Part shown: positions 1 through 7,856 of the stretch, one piece after another | Layout: each line of letters starts with the position of its first letter | Numbering within the stretch: the first letter of the stretch is position 1 | NCBI GenBank assembly: GCA_045617105.1 | Contig: JAZLHW010000096.1 | Coordinates: 1 to 12,917 of the forward strand | Origin: CALELM01 sp045617105 | GTDB taxonomy: Bacteria; Bacillota; Negativicutes; Selenomonadales; Selenomonadaceae | Reading direction: 5' to 3' | DNA: 12,917 nt | Program-made: the position numbers and the translations under genes | The notes under the pieces: model-generated | Told to the model about the DNA's origin: nothing | The model's database searches: none | Seen by the model: only the letters and a program-made list of their open reading frames with translations

Positions 1-1
1 C

Positions 2-1198
2 GCAATAAGGCAATGGAAGTTCATAGGAATAATCCTTTTTTGTTTGGTTTGTGTGATCGGTGTACAGGGGGTGGAAGCGGTACCATCTCGTGGAAATATA
101 AATACGGAACAAGGAGAGGCTGTTCCGCACGTCATTGTTTCTGACGATGATGCTTTGCCTAAGGTAACGGCAAGGTCGGCGGTTATTGTTGAGGCGATGA
201 CGGGAAAGGTTCTCTATTCGAGAGATATGAAGGCAAGGCGATTTCCTGCAAGTACGACAAAGATGATGACTTTGATCGTTGCCCTGGAGCGTGGAAATCT
301 CGATGATATAGTTACTATCAGTCCCCATGCTGCAGGGACGGAAGGTTCAACGCTTTGGCTGGAGGAGGGCGATAAGATTCCGCTTCGGGATCTGCTGTAT
401 GGCATGATGATGATGTCTGGAAACGATGCCACGATTGCCGTCGCAGAGCATATTGCAGGCAGTGTGGAATCCTTTGCAGACTTGATGAATCAAAAGGCGG
501 AGGAAATTGGGGCGAAGGATACGCATTTCATGAATCCGAATGGGTTGCCGGATGAACGGCATTATTCGACTGCCTACGATTTAGCATTGATTGCTTCGTA
601 TGGATATCGGAATCCTATGTTTGCGGAGATCGTTGGCACAAAAGAGCTGCATTTGGACTGGATCAAGGATCCAAAGCATATGTGGCGGAACGAGAATCAG
701 ATTCTTTGGCTGTCAGACGGCGCCAATGGCGTCAAGACGGGATATACGGATGCGGCGGGCCGCTGTCTTGCAGCAGGTGCAAAGCGGGATGGCATACAGA
801 TCGTTTCTGTGGTTTTGGACAGCCTTTACATGTGGAACGATTCGATAGCGATGTTGGATTATGGCTTCCAGCAGGTGGATAAAAAGAAGATCCTGCATGA
901 GCAGGAGCATGTGGGGAGCTTGCGGGTACGTTCCGGTTACAGGAATACAGTTTCTATCGCAGTGAAAGATGATATTGTACTTCCTGTTTTTGAGAAAGAC
1001 TCCTTGGATTATCAGGTCGTCTATGACATTCCAGAGAGTTTGGAGGCACCGATTCAAGCAGGAGATCCTGTTGGGAATGTTCGGGTGCTGTGGGAGGGCA
1101 GAGAGATTGCGGCAACGGAGATCGTTGCGACGGAGACTGTGGAAAAGAAGTCTTTTTTCTTGACGGTGCTGCGTTGGATACAGGAGTTATTGAAATAA
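2..1198 (+). CDS. dacF: D-alanyl-D-alanine carboxypeptidase (PBP5/DacF type), 5' truncated by window edge
   Basis: Serine-type D-Ala-D-Ala carboxypeptidase (peptidase S11) that removes the terminal D-Ala of peptidoglycan stem peptides outside the membrane. Numbering from the TTG at 44, all three penicillin-binding motifs are present: STTK with nucleophile Ser70, SGN at 125-127 and KTG at 231-233. A PBP5_C-like beta-rich region follows (about 290-370), then an amphipathic C-terminal helix (FFLTVLRWIQELLK) of the kind that anchors these enzymes to the membrane. The frame is open through position 2 and reads a basic residue pair followed by a hydrophobic stretch (RQWKFIGIILFCLVCVIG) ending near an Ala-rich cleavage region. 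The signal peptide therefore begins upstream, the real start is outside the window, and the TTG at 44 is not the start. The family is certain; the dacF symbol, rather than dacA or dacB, is a best guess. Confidence 0.93.
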   Translation, partial: AIRQWKFIGIILFCLVCVIGVQGVEAVPSRGNINTEQGEAVPHVIVSDDDALPKVTARSAVIVEAMTGKVLYSRDMKARRFPASTTKMMTLIVALERGNLDDIVTISPHAAGTEGSTLWLEEGDKIPLRDLLYGMMMMSGNDATIAVAEHIAGSVESFADLMNQKAEEIGAKDTHFMNPNGLPDERHYSTAYDLALIASYGYRNPMFAEIVGTKELHLDWIKDPKHMWRNENQILWLSDGANGVKTGYTDAAGRCLAAGAKRDGIQIVSVVLDSLYMWNDSIAMLDYGFQQVDKKKILHEQEHVGSLRVRSGYRNTVSIAVKDDIVLPVFEKDSLDYQVVYDIPESLEAPIQAGDPVGNVRVLWEGREIAATEIVATETVEKKSFFLTVLRWIQELLK

Positions 1199-1222
1199 TC
1201 GGGAAATGAAATAGAGGAATTT

Positions 1223-1963
1223 ATGGAAGAACGACTGCAAAAAATTCTTAGTCGGGCGGGGATCGCTTCTCGGCGGGCAGCTGAGAAAATGATTTTGGAC
1301 GGCAAAGTATCCGTAGACGGCAAGGTGATTACGGAATTAGGTCAAAAATATGATGCGGATGTGCATCATATTTTTGTTGATGGCAAGCGGATCAGCATGG
1401 CGGAGCACCATGTGTATTTGCTTTTGAATAAGCCCAAGGGATATCTTTCTACAGCACGAGATGAGAGAGGCAGACGGACGGTGCTGGATCTTGTGCCTGA
1501 GATAACGGAACGAGTCTATCCGGTCGGCAGACTGGACAACAATACAGAGGGGCTGCTCCTCGTTACGAATGATGGGGCATTGATGAATGCTCTGCTGCAT
1601 CCACGTTACAAGGTGGAAAAGACGTATGTTGCAAAGGTTTCAGGAGAATTGACAGAAAGCAGGCTGCTGTCTCTGCAAAAGGGCATTGAGCTGGAGGATG
1701 GCATTACAGCACCTGCCAAGGTTCGAGTCCTTGCAAGGGAGGAAGGAGCGTGCAAGGTGGAAATGACGATCCATGAGGGAAGGAATCGTCAGGTTCGCCG
1801 TATGCTGGCGGCGGTAGGCTGTGATGTGAAATCACTTAAGCGTACCGTATTTGCAGGTTTAACGCTGTCAGGTGTTGGACGTGGAAGATATCGCAGGCTG
1901 ACAGATGAAGAAATTTCTGAGCTTTATCGCTTGGCAGGATTGGATGTGAAAACGCATGCGTAA
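1223..1963 (+). CDS. rluB: 23S rRNA pseudouridine synthase (RluB/RsuA family)
   Basis: Converts a specific uridine of ribosomal RNA to pseudouridine; members with this architecture are normally RluB (23S U2605, E. coli numbering). An N-terminal S4 RNA-binding domain spans about residues 3-60 (RLQKILSRAGIASRR). The catalytic motif GRLDNNTEGLLLVTNDG carries Asp105, and the family's RNRQVRRM motif lies at about 187-194. At 246 aa it is full length. The ATG at 1223 follows AGAGGA a few bases upstream, 24 nt after the carboxypeptidase stop, so it probably belongs to the same transcript. RsuA (16S) and RluB are hard to separate by eye; the family call is firm, the exact target is inferred. Confidence 0.92.
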   Translation: MEERLQKILSRAGIASRRAAEKMILDGKVSVDGKVITELGQKYDADVHHIFVDGKRISMAEHHVYLLLNKPKGYLSTARDERGRRTVLDLVPEITERVYPVGRLDNNTEGLLLVTNDGALMNALLHPRYKVEKTYVAKVSGELTESRLLSLQKGIELEDGITAPAKVRVLAREEGACKVEMTIHEGRNRQVRRMLAAVGCDVKSLKRTVFAGLTLSGVGRGRYRRLTDEEISELYRLAGLDVKTHA

Positions 1964-3197
1964 GATTCTTGTCATCGGAGCAGGACCAGCAGGCATGATG
2001 GCTGCTATTAAAGCGGCAGAAAATGGTGCACAGGTCGTGATAATGGAAAAGATGAATCGGGTAGGAAAGAAAATGCTGATTACGGGCAAGGGACGATGCA
2101 ATGTTACAAATGCGGCAGAGGTTCCTGAGCTTATCAAGAATGTGCTGGGAAATGGAAAATTTCTCAACAGTGCAATGCGTGCCTTTGATAATCAAGATGT
2201 GATGCAGTTCTTTGAAAGTGCTGGTGTTCCGTTGAAGGCAGAACGGGGAAACCGTGTATTCCCAGTGAGTGACAAGGCTTCTGATATTGTAGATGCCATG
2301 ATGGAACGCTTGCATGAGCTTGGTGTCAGGATCTTCACCAATACGGCGGCAGCCTCGATTTCCTTATCCGATGGGAAAGCAATTGGCGCAGAAACCGTGG
2401 AAGGGGAATTTTTTCCCGGAGATGCAGTTATCCTTGCAGTCGGCGGTGCATCATATCCCGGAACGGGCTCTGCAGGAGATGGTTATGCTATGGCAAGAAA
2501 GGCTGGGCATACTGTTACCAAGATACTGCCATCTTTGGTTCCTCTGGAGACGGAGGAGGATTGGGCAAGAGAAGCACAGGGGCTGTCCCTGCGGAACGTA
2601 CAGGTGACGTTGTTTTCCGATGGGGAAAAGGAATCCTCGCTTTTTGGGGAAATGATGTTTACACATTTTGGCGTAACAGGTCCTGTCGTACTCTCGCTTT
2701 CCAGACGTGCTGCCGAGCTTCTGTCAGAAGGCAGGTTCGTGGAGCTTCAGATCAATTTGAAGCCTGCATTGCGTGTGGAGGTGCTTGATGCAAGAATACA
2801 GAGGGATTTTCAAAAATATCTTCGCAAGCAGATCAAGAATGCTTTGCATGATCTTCTGCCAAATAAAATGATAGCGCCTGTACTTGATCTGGCATATATC
2901 GATCCGGATAAAGCCGTTCATGAGATTACTCAGGAGGAGCGCAGGCGGCTCATAGATACGATCTGCCATTTGAATCTGACAGTAACGAGAACGCGTCCGC
3001 TGGCGGAAGCCATCGTGACATCTGGCGGTGTTTCTGTCAAGGAGATCAACCCCAAGACGATGGAATCAAAATTGGTGCCTCATCTGTATTTTGCAGGGGA
3101 AGTGGTTGACGTAGATGCTTATACGGGAGGTTATAACCTGCAGGCTGCATTTTCTATGGGGGCTGCGGCAGGAAACTGGAGCGTTTGGAATGATTAA
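1956..3197 (+). CDS. HI0933/BaiN-type NAD(P)/FAD-dependent oxidoreductase
   Basis: Flavoprotein of the HI0933-like family (Pfam HI0933_like), annotated variously as BaiN-type or aminoacetone-oxidase-family FAD-binding enzyme; its physiological substrate is not established in most bacteria. The N-terminal Rossmann motif GAGPAG is at residues 8-13, with an acidic residue (Glu31) at the end of the second strand that would bind the adenosine ribose. The family signature GKGRCNVTNA is at 44-53, and the C-terminal FAD-binding segment GEVVDVDAYTGGYNLQAAF lies near residue 380. Its 413 aa is normal for the family. The start overlaps the rluB stop by 8 nt (ATGCGTAA), suggesting translational coupling. 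The family is clear; reaction and substrate cannot be read from the sequence. Confidence 0.9.
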   Translation: MRKILVIGAGPAGMMAAIKAAENGAQVVIMEKMNRVGKKMLITGKGRCNVTNAAEVPELIKNVLGNGKFLNSAMRAFDNQDVMQFFESAGVPLKAERGNRVFPVSDKASDIVDAMMERLHELGVRIFTNTAAASISLSDGKAIGAETVEGEFFPGDAVILAVGGASYPGTGSAGDGYAMARKAGHTVTKILPSLVPLETEEDWAREAQGLSLRNVQVTLFSDGEKESSLFGEMMFTHFGVTGPVVLSLSRRAAELLSEGRFVELQINLKPALRVEVLDARIQRDFQKYLRKQIKNALHDLLPNKMIAPVLDLAYIDPDKAVHEITQEERRRLIDTICHLNLTVTRTRPLAEAIVTSGGVSVKEINPKTMESKLVPHLYFAGEVVDVDAYTGGYNLQAAFSMGAAAGNWSVWND

Positions 3198-3215
3198 GTA
3201 TTAGGGAGTGTCAAA

Positions 3216-4526
3216 ATGACAGAAGCAAGGGAGATAAAAAAAATAAAGCAGGGAATACATGGCACGCTCATGATTCCAGGTGATAAGTCTATTTCTCATC
3301 GGAGTGTTATGCTTTCTGCCTTGGGAGATGGTTCGGTTCACATAAAGAATTTTCTTCATGCACAGGATTGCATGTCTACTGTTGCCTGCATGGAAGCTTT
3401 GGGGGCTGGTGTTGAATTCCTCAGTGATACAGAGCTTATTGTGACGGGACATGGAATGTATGGATTGAGAGAACCATCGACCATTATTGATGCAGGAAAT
3501 TCAGGAACCACGCTTCGTTTGCTGATGGGAATTCTTGCACCGCAGACATTTCTTTCTACCTTTACGGGAGATGCTTCCCTCAGCAAGCGGCCAATGGAGC
3601 GAGTCATGAAGCCGCTTTCCATGATGGGAGCCAATATCGTAGGGCGTGAGGGCAACAGGAAGCTTCCCATTACGGTTATGCCGGCAGGGAAAAGGCTGCA
3701 GGGAATGGTTTATGATATGCCGGTGGCATCGGCGCAGGTCAAGTCAGCTATATTGCTTGCCGGAATGTATGCAGATGGTGATACGACCGTTATAGAGCCT
3801 TTTACATCGAGAGATCATACGGAGCGCATGTTGGAGGGCTTTGGTGTTCCCACGGAAAAAAATGGGACAGCAGTTACGATGCATCCTGTGAAGGTACTGC
3901 ATTCTCCAAAGGAGATCGAGATTCCGGGGGATATTAGCTCGGCTGCTTATTGGTTGGTGGCGGCTTCCATTCTTCCGGATAGTGATATTCTTTTGAAAAA
4001 TGTCGGCATCAATCCAACAAGAACAGGGATCCTCGATGTATTGAAGGATATGGGGGCAGATATTGAAATTCTCAATGAGCGTATGAGTGGGGGCGAGGCG
4101 GCAGCGGATCTGCATGTTCGCAGTGCCCGGCTGCGTGGGACTTCCTTTGGTGCGGAAATCATGCCTCGTTTGATTGATGAAATTCCTATTCTTGCAGTGG
4201 CTGCTGCTTTTGCAAAGGGGAACACATCCATTACTGGGGCAGGGGAGCTTCGAGTCAAGGAAACGGATCGCCTGCAGGCGATCGAAGATGAGTTCAATCA
4301 TTTGATTCCAGGCTGTATTGAGGCATCCGAAGACAGTCTGATCATTCATGGCGGAAGAAAGGTGCAAAAAGCAAAGGTTCATACCTATGGAGATCATCGT
4401 ATGGCGATGTCCCTAGCCATTTTAGGAATGGCAGGCGAGGGCGTTGTGCTGGATTCTCCGGAGTGCGTTGCTATTTCGTATCCGATGTTTTATCAAATCG
4501 TAGAAAATTTTGGAGGTATGGAATAA
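3216..4526 (+). CDS. aroA: 3-phosphoshikimate 1-carboxyvinyltransferase (EPSP synthase)
   Basis: Cytosolic sixth step of the shikimate pathway: phosphoenolpyruvate plus shikimate-3-phosphate gives EPSP. Visible motifs are the substrate-binding PGDKSISHR (21-29, Lys24), DAGNSGTTLR (92-101), KRPMERV (124-130), SAQVKSA (172-178), catalytic Asp321 in LIDEIPI and ELRVKETDRL (344-353). At 436 aa it is complete. The GNSGTTLRLLMG loop and RDHTERM resemble class II (Bacillus/Staphylococcus-like) enzymes more than E. coli AroA; this subclass call is inferred. A GGGAG precedes the ATG by about 7 nt. The stop shares one base with the cmk start (TAATG), an aroA-cmk arrangement known from many bacteria. 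Confidence 0.97.
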   Translation: MTEAREIKKIKQGIHGTLMIPGDKSISHRSVMLSALGDGSVHIKNFLHAQDCMSTVACMEALGAGVEFLSDTELIVTGHGMYGLREPSTIIDAGNSGTTLRLLMGILAPQTFLSTFTGDASLSKRPMERVMKPLSMMGANIVGREGNRKLPITVMPAGKRLQGMVYDMPVASAQVKSAILLAGMYADGDTTVIEPFTSRDHTERMLEGFGVPTEKNGTAVTMHPVKVLHSPKEIEIPGDISSAAYWLVAASILPDSDILLKNVGINPTRTGILDVLKDMGADIEILNERMSGGEAAADLHVRSARLRGTSFGAEIMPRLIDEIPILAVAAAFAKGNTSITGAGELRVKETDRLQAIEDEFNHLIPGCIEASEDSLIIHGGRKVQKAKVHTYGDHRMAMSLAILGMAGEGVVLDSPECVAISYPMFYQIVENFGGME

Positions 4527-5182
4527 TGAAAAATCTTGTAGTAGCGATCGATGGCCCTGCGGGAGCAGGCAAGAGTACAGTCGCACAGCTTGCAGCAAAG
4601 GAATTGAATTATACCTACATTGATACGGGCGCTATGTACCGTGCTGTGGCATGGAAAACGCTGCAGAAAAAGAAGGAAGTAACTGATGAGCTGATCTTGT
4701 CCATCGTTCCTGCGATAGATGTAGATCTGCAGTATAAGGAGGGAAAAACGCAGGTTTTTGTCGATGGCAGGGAGGTAACGGGCGAGATCCGTACTCCGGA
4801 GATCAATAAAATAGTTTCTCAGGTGGCAAGGCTTGGGGCAGTTCGTGAAAAGATGGTGGATCTCCAGCGCAAGATGGCGGAGCGTGGTGCTGTCTTGATG
4901 GATGGAAGGGATATTGCAACGCATGTGCTGCCGAATGCAGATGTCAAGATCTTTTTGACGGCATCCATTGAGGAACGTGCACAGAGGCGATGGAAGGAAC
5001 TCAAGGAAAAGGGCTACAGCATGAGCTTTGAGGAGCTGAAGGCAGATATTGCTGCACGTGACAAGGCAGACAGTGAAAGAGAGATTTCCCCCTTGGTGCA
5101 GGCAGAAGACGCAGTACTTTTGGATACCACGGGCTTATCTATTGATGAGGTCGTTGAGAAGATTCTTGGAATGTGCAGGTGA
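4526..5182 (+). CDS. cmk: (d)CMP kinase
   Basis: Phosphorylates CMP and dCMP with ATP in the cytosol, recycling CMP released by RNA turnover and phospholipid synthesis. The N-terminal P-loop GPAGAGKST is at residues 10-18, followed by YIDTGAMYRAVAW, the CMP-binding DGRDIATHV (126-134) and the lid region ARDKADSEREISPL (177-190). The ATG at 4526 gives 218 aa, the usual length for the family, and has GGAGGT 8 nt upstream. A longer in-frame start at 4463 would add 21 residues lying entirely within aroA and ahead of the conserved MKNLVVAIDGPAG start, so it is rejected. The ATG overlaps the aroA TAA by one base. Confidence 0.97.
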   Translation: MKNLVVAIDGPAGAGKSTVAQLAAKELNYTYIDTGAMYRAVAWKTLQKKKEVTDELILSIVPAIDVDLQYKEGKTQVFVDGREVTGEIRTPEINKIVSQVARLGAVREKMVDLQRKMAERGAVLMDGRDIATHVLPNADVKIFLTASIEERAQRRWKELKEKGYSMSFEELKADIAARDKADSEREISPLVQAEDAVLLDTTGLSIDEVVEKILGMCR

Positions 5183-5186
5183 TGGT

Positions 5187-5792
5187 ATGATTTATGCAAT
5201 AGCGAAGTTTATGTTTTCCGTGTATTTTAAACTGCTGTTCCGGGCCCGTGTGAAGGGAACAGAGAATCTTCCGAAGGAAGGGGCAGTTATCATTGCAGGA
5301 AATCATATGAGTAACTGGGATCCGCCATTTTTGGCATGTTTTTTGCCAAGACCGGTTAGTTACATGGCGAAGATAGAGCTTTTTGAAAATCCGGTTTTTG
5401 CTGCAGCCATTCGTGGCTGTCATGCTTTTCCAGTCAAACGTGGAGCGGCTGACAGAGGTGCTATCAAAGCGGCAGTTCAAGTCTTGAAGGAAGGACGTGT
5501 ATTAGGTCTTTTCCCCGAAGGGACGCGAAGCCGCACGGGGAAAATGAAAAAGGCAGAGGCAGGTGTGGGCTTGATTGCTTCTATGACGAATGCTCCTGTT
5601 CTCCCAGCGGCAATCGTTGGGACGGATTGTATTTTTGCAAATGGGAGACTTTTTCCGAAGCTTGCTATTGTGTATGGAAAGCCCATGCATTTTGAAGGAA
5701 ATCGGAAAAATAAAGAGGAGTTGGAAGCGTTTTCTCAGGCTGTCTTAGACAAGATCTACGAAATGAAAGAAAATGAAAATAATATTTGCTAG
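5187..5792 (+). CDS. plsC: 1-acyl-sn-glycerol-3-phosphate acyltransferase
   Basis: Second acylation of phospholipid synthesis: lysophosphatidic acid to phosphatidic acid, at the inner face of the membrane. The HX4D catalytic motif is NHMSNWD (His40, Asp45). FPVKRG (81-86) and FPEGTRSR (109-116) are the other conserved acyltransferase blocks, and a hydrophobic N-terminus (MIYAIAKFMFSVYFKLLF) suits membrane association. The ATG at 5187 gives 201 aa and lies 4 nt past the cmk stop. The frame is open further upstream to 5049, but that stretch overlaps cmk and has no family resemblance. The Shine-Dalgarno is modest (AGGTGAT), so translation may rely on coupling to cmk. It acts downstream of PlsY, encoded at the right end of this gene block. 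Confidence 0.94.
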   Translation: MIYAIAKFMFSVYFKLLFRARVKGTENLPKEGAVIIAGNHMSNWDPPFLACFLPRPVSYMAKIELFENPVFAAAIRGCHAFPVKRGAADRGAIKAAVQVLKEGRVLGLFPEGTRSRTGKMKKAEAGVGLIASMTNAPVLPAAIVGTDCIFANGRLFPKLAIVYGKPMHFEGNRKNKEELEAFSQAVLDKIYEMKENENNIC

Positions 5793-5815
5793 ACTTAGCT
5801 ATTCTATGCTATACT
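5786..5815 (+). promoter_or_regulatory. Candidate sigma-A promoter upstream of ispH-rpsA
   Basis: A -35-like TTGCTA (5786-5791, overlapping the plsC stop) and a -10-like TATACT (5810-5815) are 18 bp apart. They sit at the left of the only sizeable gap (about 90 nt) between plsC and ispH. The -10 differs from consensus at one position. The predicted start near 5822 would give ispH-rpsA a short leader and its own expression, sensible for ribosomal protein S1. Sequence match only. Confidence 0.45.
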
Positions 5816-5881
5816 ATGAAATGGATTGCAGTTCTGTGGTGAATTGTATTCAAAACCTAAATGATTTTGGTGGTTTTTAGT

Positions 5882-6709
5882 ATGGAAGTCATTTTGGCTG
5901 ATTATCTCGGCTTTTGTTATGGTGTCAAACGAGCGATTAAAATTGCAAGAGAGAGTGCTTCGGGACAGGGGGATTCTTGTACGTTGGGACCTATTATCCA
6001 CAATCCGCAGATGGTAGAGCGTTTGAGGCAGGAAGGCGTTGGCACGGTGGAGTCTTTGGATGAGATGTCGATGGGGACGATCATTATTCGTTCACATGGT
6101 GTTGGTCCACAGACCTATGAAGAAGCAGAGAAAAAAGGGTTGACGCTTGTAGATGCTACTTGCCCGCATGTGAGGAAAGCACAGCTTTCGGCGAAGTCCT
6201 TGGCAGAAGATAGTTATGACGTGATTATTGTCGGCGAGAAAGAACACCCAGAAGTCAGGAGTATTTTTGAGTGGTCGAATCGCAAGGCGGTAATTGTGGA
6301 AACGGTAGAAGAAGCAGAACAGCTTCCTCAGATGAATAAGTTGGGAATCGTTTCGCAGACGACATTTTCCGGAAAGAAGTTCAAGGAGATCGTTGCAAGT
6401 CTTTTGGACAAGTCCAGAGAGATCAAGATATTGCGGACGATTTGCACAGCAACGGATCAGCGCCAGGCAGCTGCTATGGAGCTTGCATCTAAGGTAGACC
6501 TTATGTTGGTTATTGGTGGGAAAAACAGTGCAAATACTACGCGATTGGCGCAGCTTTGTGCTGACAGGTGCCAGACGTACCACATTGAGACGGCAGAGGA
6601 ATTGCAGTCCCAGTGGTTGAATAAAATTGAAAAAATTGGTATTACAGCCGGTGCATCTACTCCCGACTGGATTATCAAGGAGGTATATAAAAAGTGTCAG
6701 AAGAATTAA
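5882..6709 (+). CDS. ispH: 4-hydroxy-3-methylbut-2-enyl diphosphate reductase
   Basis: Last step of the MEP (non-mevalonate) isoprenoid pathway: an iron-sulfur enzyme that reduces HMBPP to IPP and DMAPP. The three cluster cysteines are Cys12 (GFCYGVKRA), Cys94 (DATCPHV) and Cys188 (RTICTAT). Substrate-binding His40 (GPIIHN), His72 (RSHG), His122 and Glu124 (EHPEV) and the GGKNSANT motif (212-219) are all present. The ATG at 5882 gives 275 aa starting MEVILAD, the typical start in Firmicutes; the in-frame ATG at 5861 would add seven residues with no Shine-Dalgarno before it. The 3' end overlaps rpsA by 16 nt. In some clostridia ispH and the S1 gene are fused into one protein; here they are separate but interlocked. 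Confidence 0.96.
   Translation: MEVILADYLGFCYGVKRAIKIARESASGQGDSCTLGPIIHNPQMVERLRQEGVGTVESLDEMSMGTIIIRSHGVGPQTYEEAEKKGLTLVDATCPHVRKAQLSAKSLAEDSYDVIIVGEKEHPEVRSIFEWSNRKAVIVETVEEAEQLPQMNKLGIVSQTTFSGKKFKEIVASLLDKSREIKILRTICTATDQRQAAAMELASKVDLMLVIGGKNSANTTRLAQLCADRCQTYHIETAEELQSQWLNKIEKIGITAGASTPDWIIKEVYKKCQKN
6677..6696 (+). promoter_or_regulatory. Strong Shine-Dalgarno and GTG start of rpsA inside ispH
   Basis: AAGGAGGT at 6677-6684 precedes the GTG at 6694-6696 by 9 nt, both within the last codons of ispH. This site fixes the rpsA start. The next in-frame ATG (6712, residue 7) has no comparable ribosome-binding site. Confidence 0.85.
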
Positions 6710-7776
6710 CAATGGAAGACCTGCTCGCAGAGCAGGAAGCTAAAATGGAATCTATAAAGGTCGGCGAGGTCGTGCCTGGTACGATTGTGCAGGTTGACTC
6801 GAATGAAGCTCTTGTAAATATCGGCTATAAGCAGGATATTCCTGTTATCAAGAGGGAGCTTGCTTATCCTGAGCCAGAGTCCGCAGAAGATGTTGTCAAG
6901 GTTGGAGAAACTTATGATTTCTATATTGATTCTCTTGGCGGCGACAACGGAGGACGTCTTTCTAAGGTAAAGGCTGACCGCATGGTTGCATGGAAGGAAA
7001 TGGAGGCTGTCAAGGATCGCAATGAGACGGTTCAGGCTAAGGTTCTTCAGGTAGTCAAGGGCGGTTTGGTTGCTTCTGTCAATGGTCTCAGGGGCTTTAT
7101 CCCTGCTTCTCAGATGGAGCTTCATTTTGTAAAGGATCTTGCTGTTTACATTGGTCAGACGGTAGAGGTTCTTCCTATTGAGATTGATGTTCACAAGCAG
7201 CGTCTTGTGCTTTCCCGCCGTCAGTTGCTTGAGGAGGCACGCAAGGAAAAGCAGGATGAGGTATTTGCGACTTTGGAAGCAGAAACGACTGTCAAGGGTG
7301 TCGTTAAGCGTTTGGTGGACTATGGTGCATTTATTGACATCGGCGGCGTAGATGGGTTGGCACATATTTCTGATCTTTCTTGGGATCGTGTGAAGCATCC
7401 TTCTGAGGTTCTTGAGGTTGGTCAGGAGCTTGACGTTTATGTTAAGTCTGTTGATGTTGAAGCAAAGCGTATTTCTCTTTCTGTCAAGGAAACTCTTCCG
7501 GATCCGTGGCATGACAAGATCGCTAACTACGCAGAGGGTGATATCATTGAGGGTGAAGTCGTTAAGTTGACGGACTTCGGAGCTTTCATGCGTATGGAGC
7601 AGGGATTGGATGGGCTGATTCCTATGGGCGAGCTTTGCGAGAAGCACATTGAGCGTGCAGAGGAAGCTGTTCAGGTTGGTGACGCTGTTAAGGTAAAGGT
7701 TCTTCGCATCGACAAGAACAAGAAGCGCATTTCACTTTCTGTAACGAAGGCAAAGGCTGCTGCGGAAGCTGAGTAA
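6694..7776 (+). CDS. rpsA: 30S ribosomal protein S1 (four S1 domains)
   Basis: S1-type RNA-binding protein that helps the 30S subunit capture mRNA. Its 360 aa hold four OB-fold S1 repeats at about residues 24-93, 110-177, 197-265 and 282-350. Repeats 3 and 4 are the most canonical (GVVKRLVDYGAFIDIGGVDG and GEVVKLTDFGAFMRMEQG, each ending RISLSV). The four-domain form is the usual low-GC Gram-positive version, shorter than the six-domain E. coli protein. It starts at GTG, 16 nt before the ispH stop. The gene is richer in GTT, CTT and TCT codons than its neighbours, as expected if highly expressed (impression by eye). A clean terminator follows. Confidence 0.95.
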   Translation: MSEELTMEDLLAEQEAKMESIKVGEVVPGTIVQVDSNEALVNIGYKQDIPVIKRELAYPEPESAEDVVKVGETYDFYIDSLGGDNGGRLSKVKADRMVAWKEMEAVKDRNETVQAKVLQVVKGGLVASVNGLRGFIPASQMELHFVKDLAVYIGQTVEVLPIEIDVHKQRLVLSRRQLLEEARKEKQDEVFATLEAETTVKGVVKRLVDYGAFIDIGGVDGLAHISDLSWDRVKHPSEVLEVGQELDVYVKSVDVEAKRISLSVKETLPDPWHDKIANYAEGDIIEGEVVKLTDFGAFMRMEQGLDGLIPMGELCEKHIERAEEAVQVGDAVKVKVLRIDKNKKRISLSVTKAKAAAEAE

Positions 7777-7807
7777 TCGTTCCGTAATTTGATAGGGAAG
7801 ATATTTG

Positions 7808-7838
7808 GGAGTGATGCTAGTCATCACTCCTTTGTTTT
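7808..7838 (+). terminator. Rho-independent terminator after rpsA
   Basis: A perfect 9-bp stem GGAGTGATG / CATCACTCC with a 5-nt loop (CTAGT), followed by TTTGTTTT, 31 nt after the rpsA stop. It separates the ispH-rpsA transcript from the DUF512-der-plsY genes, although readthrough is possible because the next gene starts only 18 nt later and no clear promoter is visible between them. Confidence 0.88.
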
Positions 7839-7856
7839 GAATAAGGATTGTTTAAA

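Noticed and set aside
3744..4397. A 217-codon minus-strand open frame opposite aroA, and similar frames opposite dinD-distal genes, ispH and der
   Set aside because: All lie wholly within strongly supported + strand genes, have no plausible ribosome-binding site or family resemblance, and are shadows.
4463..4525. Upstream extension of cmk by 21 codons
   Set aside because: It overlaps aroA, and the conserved family start with GGAGGT 8 nt upstream is at 4526.
5049..5186. Upstream extension of plsC by 46 codons
   Set aside because: It lies inside cmk and has no acyltransferase resemblance; ATG 5187 gives a normal-length PlsC.
5852..5880. Possible regulatory hairpin (AAAACC / GGTTTT) over the ispH ribosome-binding site
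   Set aside because: Only six base pairs with a 14-nt A+T-rich loop, too weak to claim a control element.
6706..7647. A 313-codon open frame on the minus strand opposite rpsA
   Set aside because: It is antisense to a clear four-domain S1 gene, its translation has no domain pattern, and its length follows from the codon bias of rpsA.
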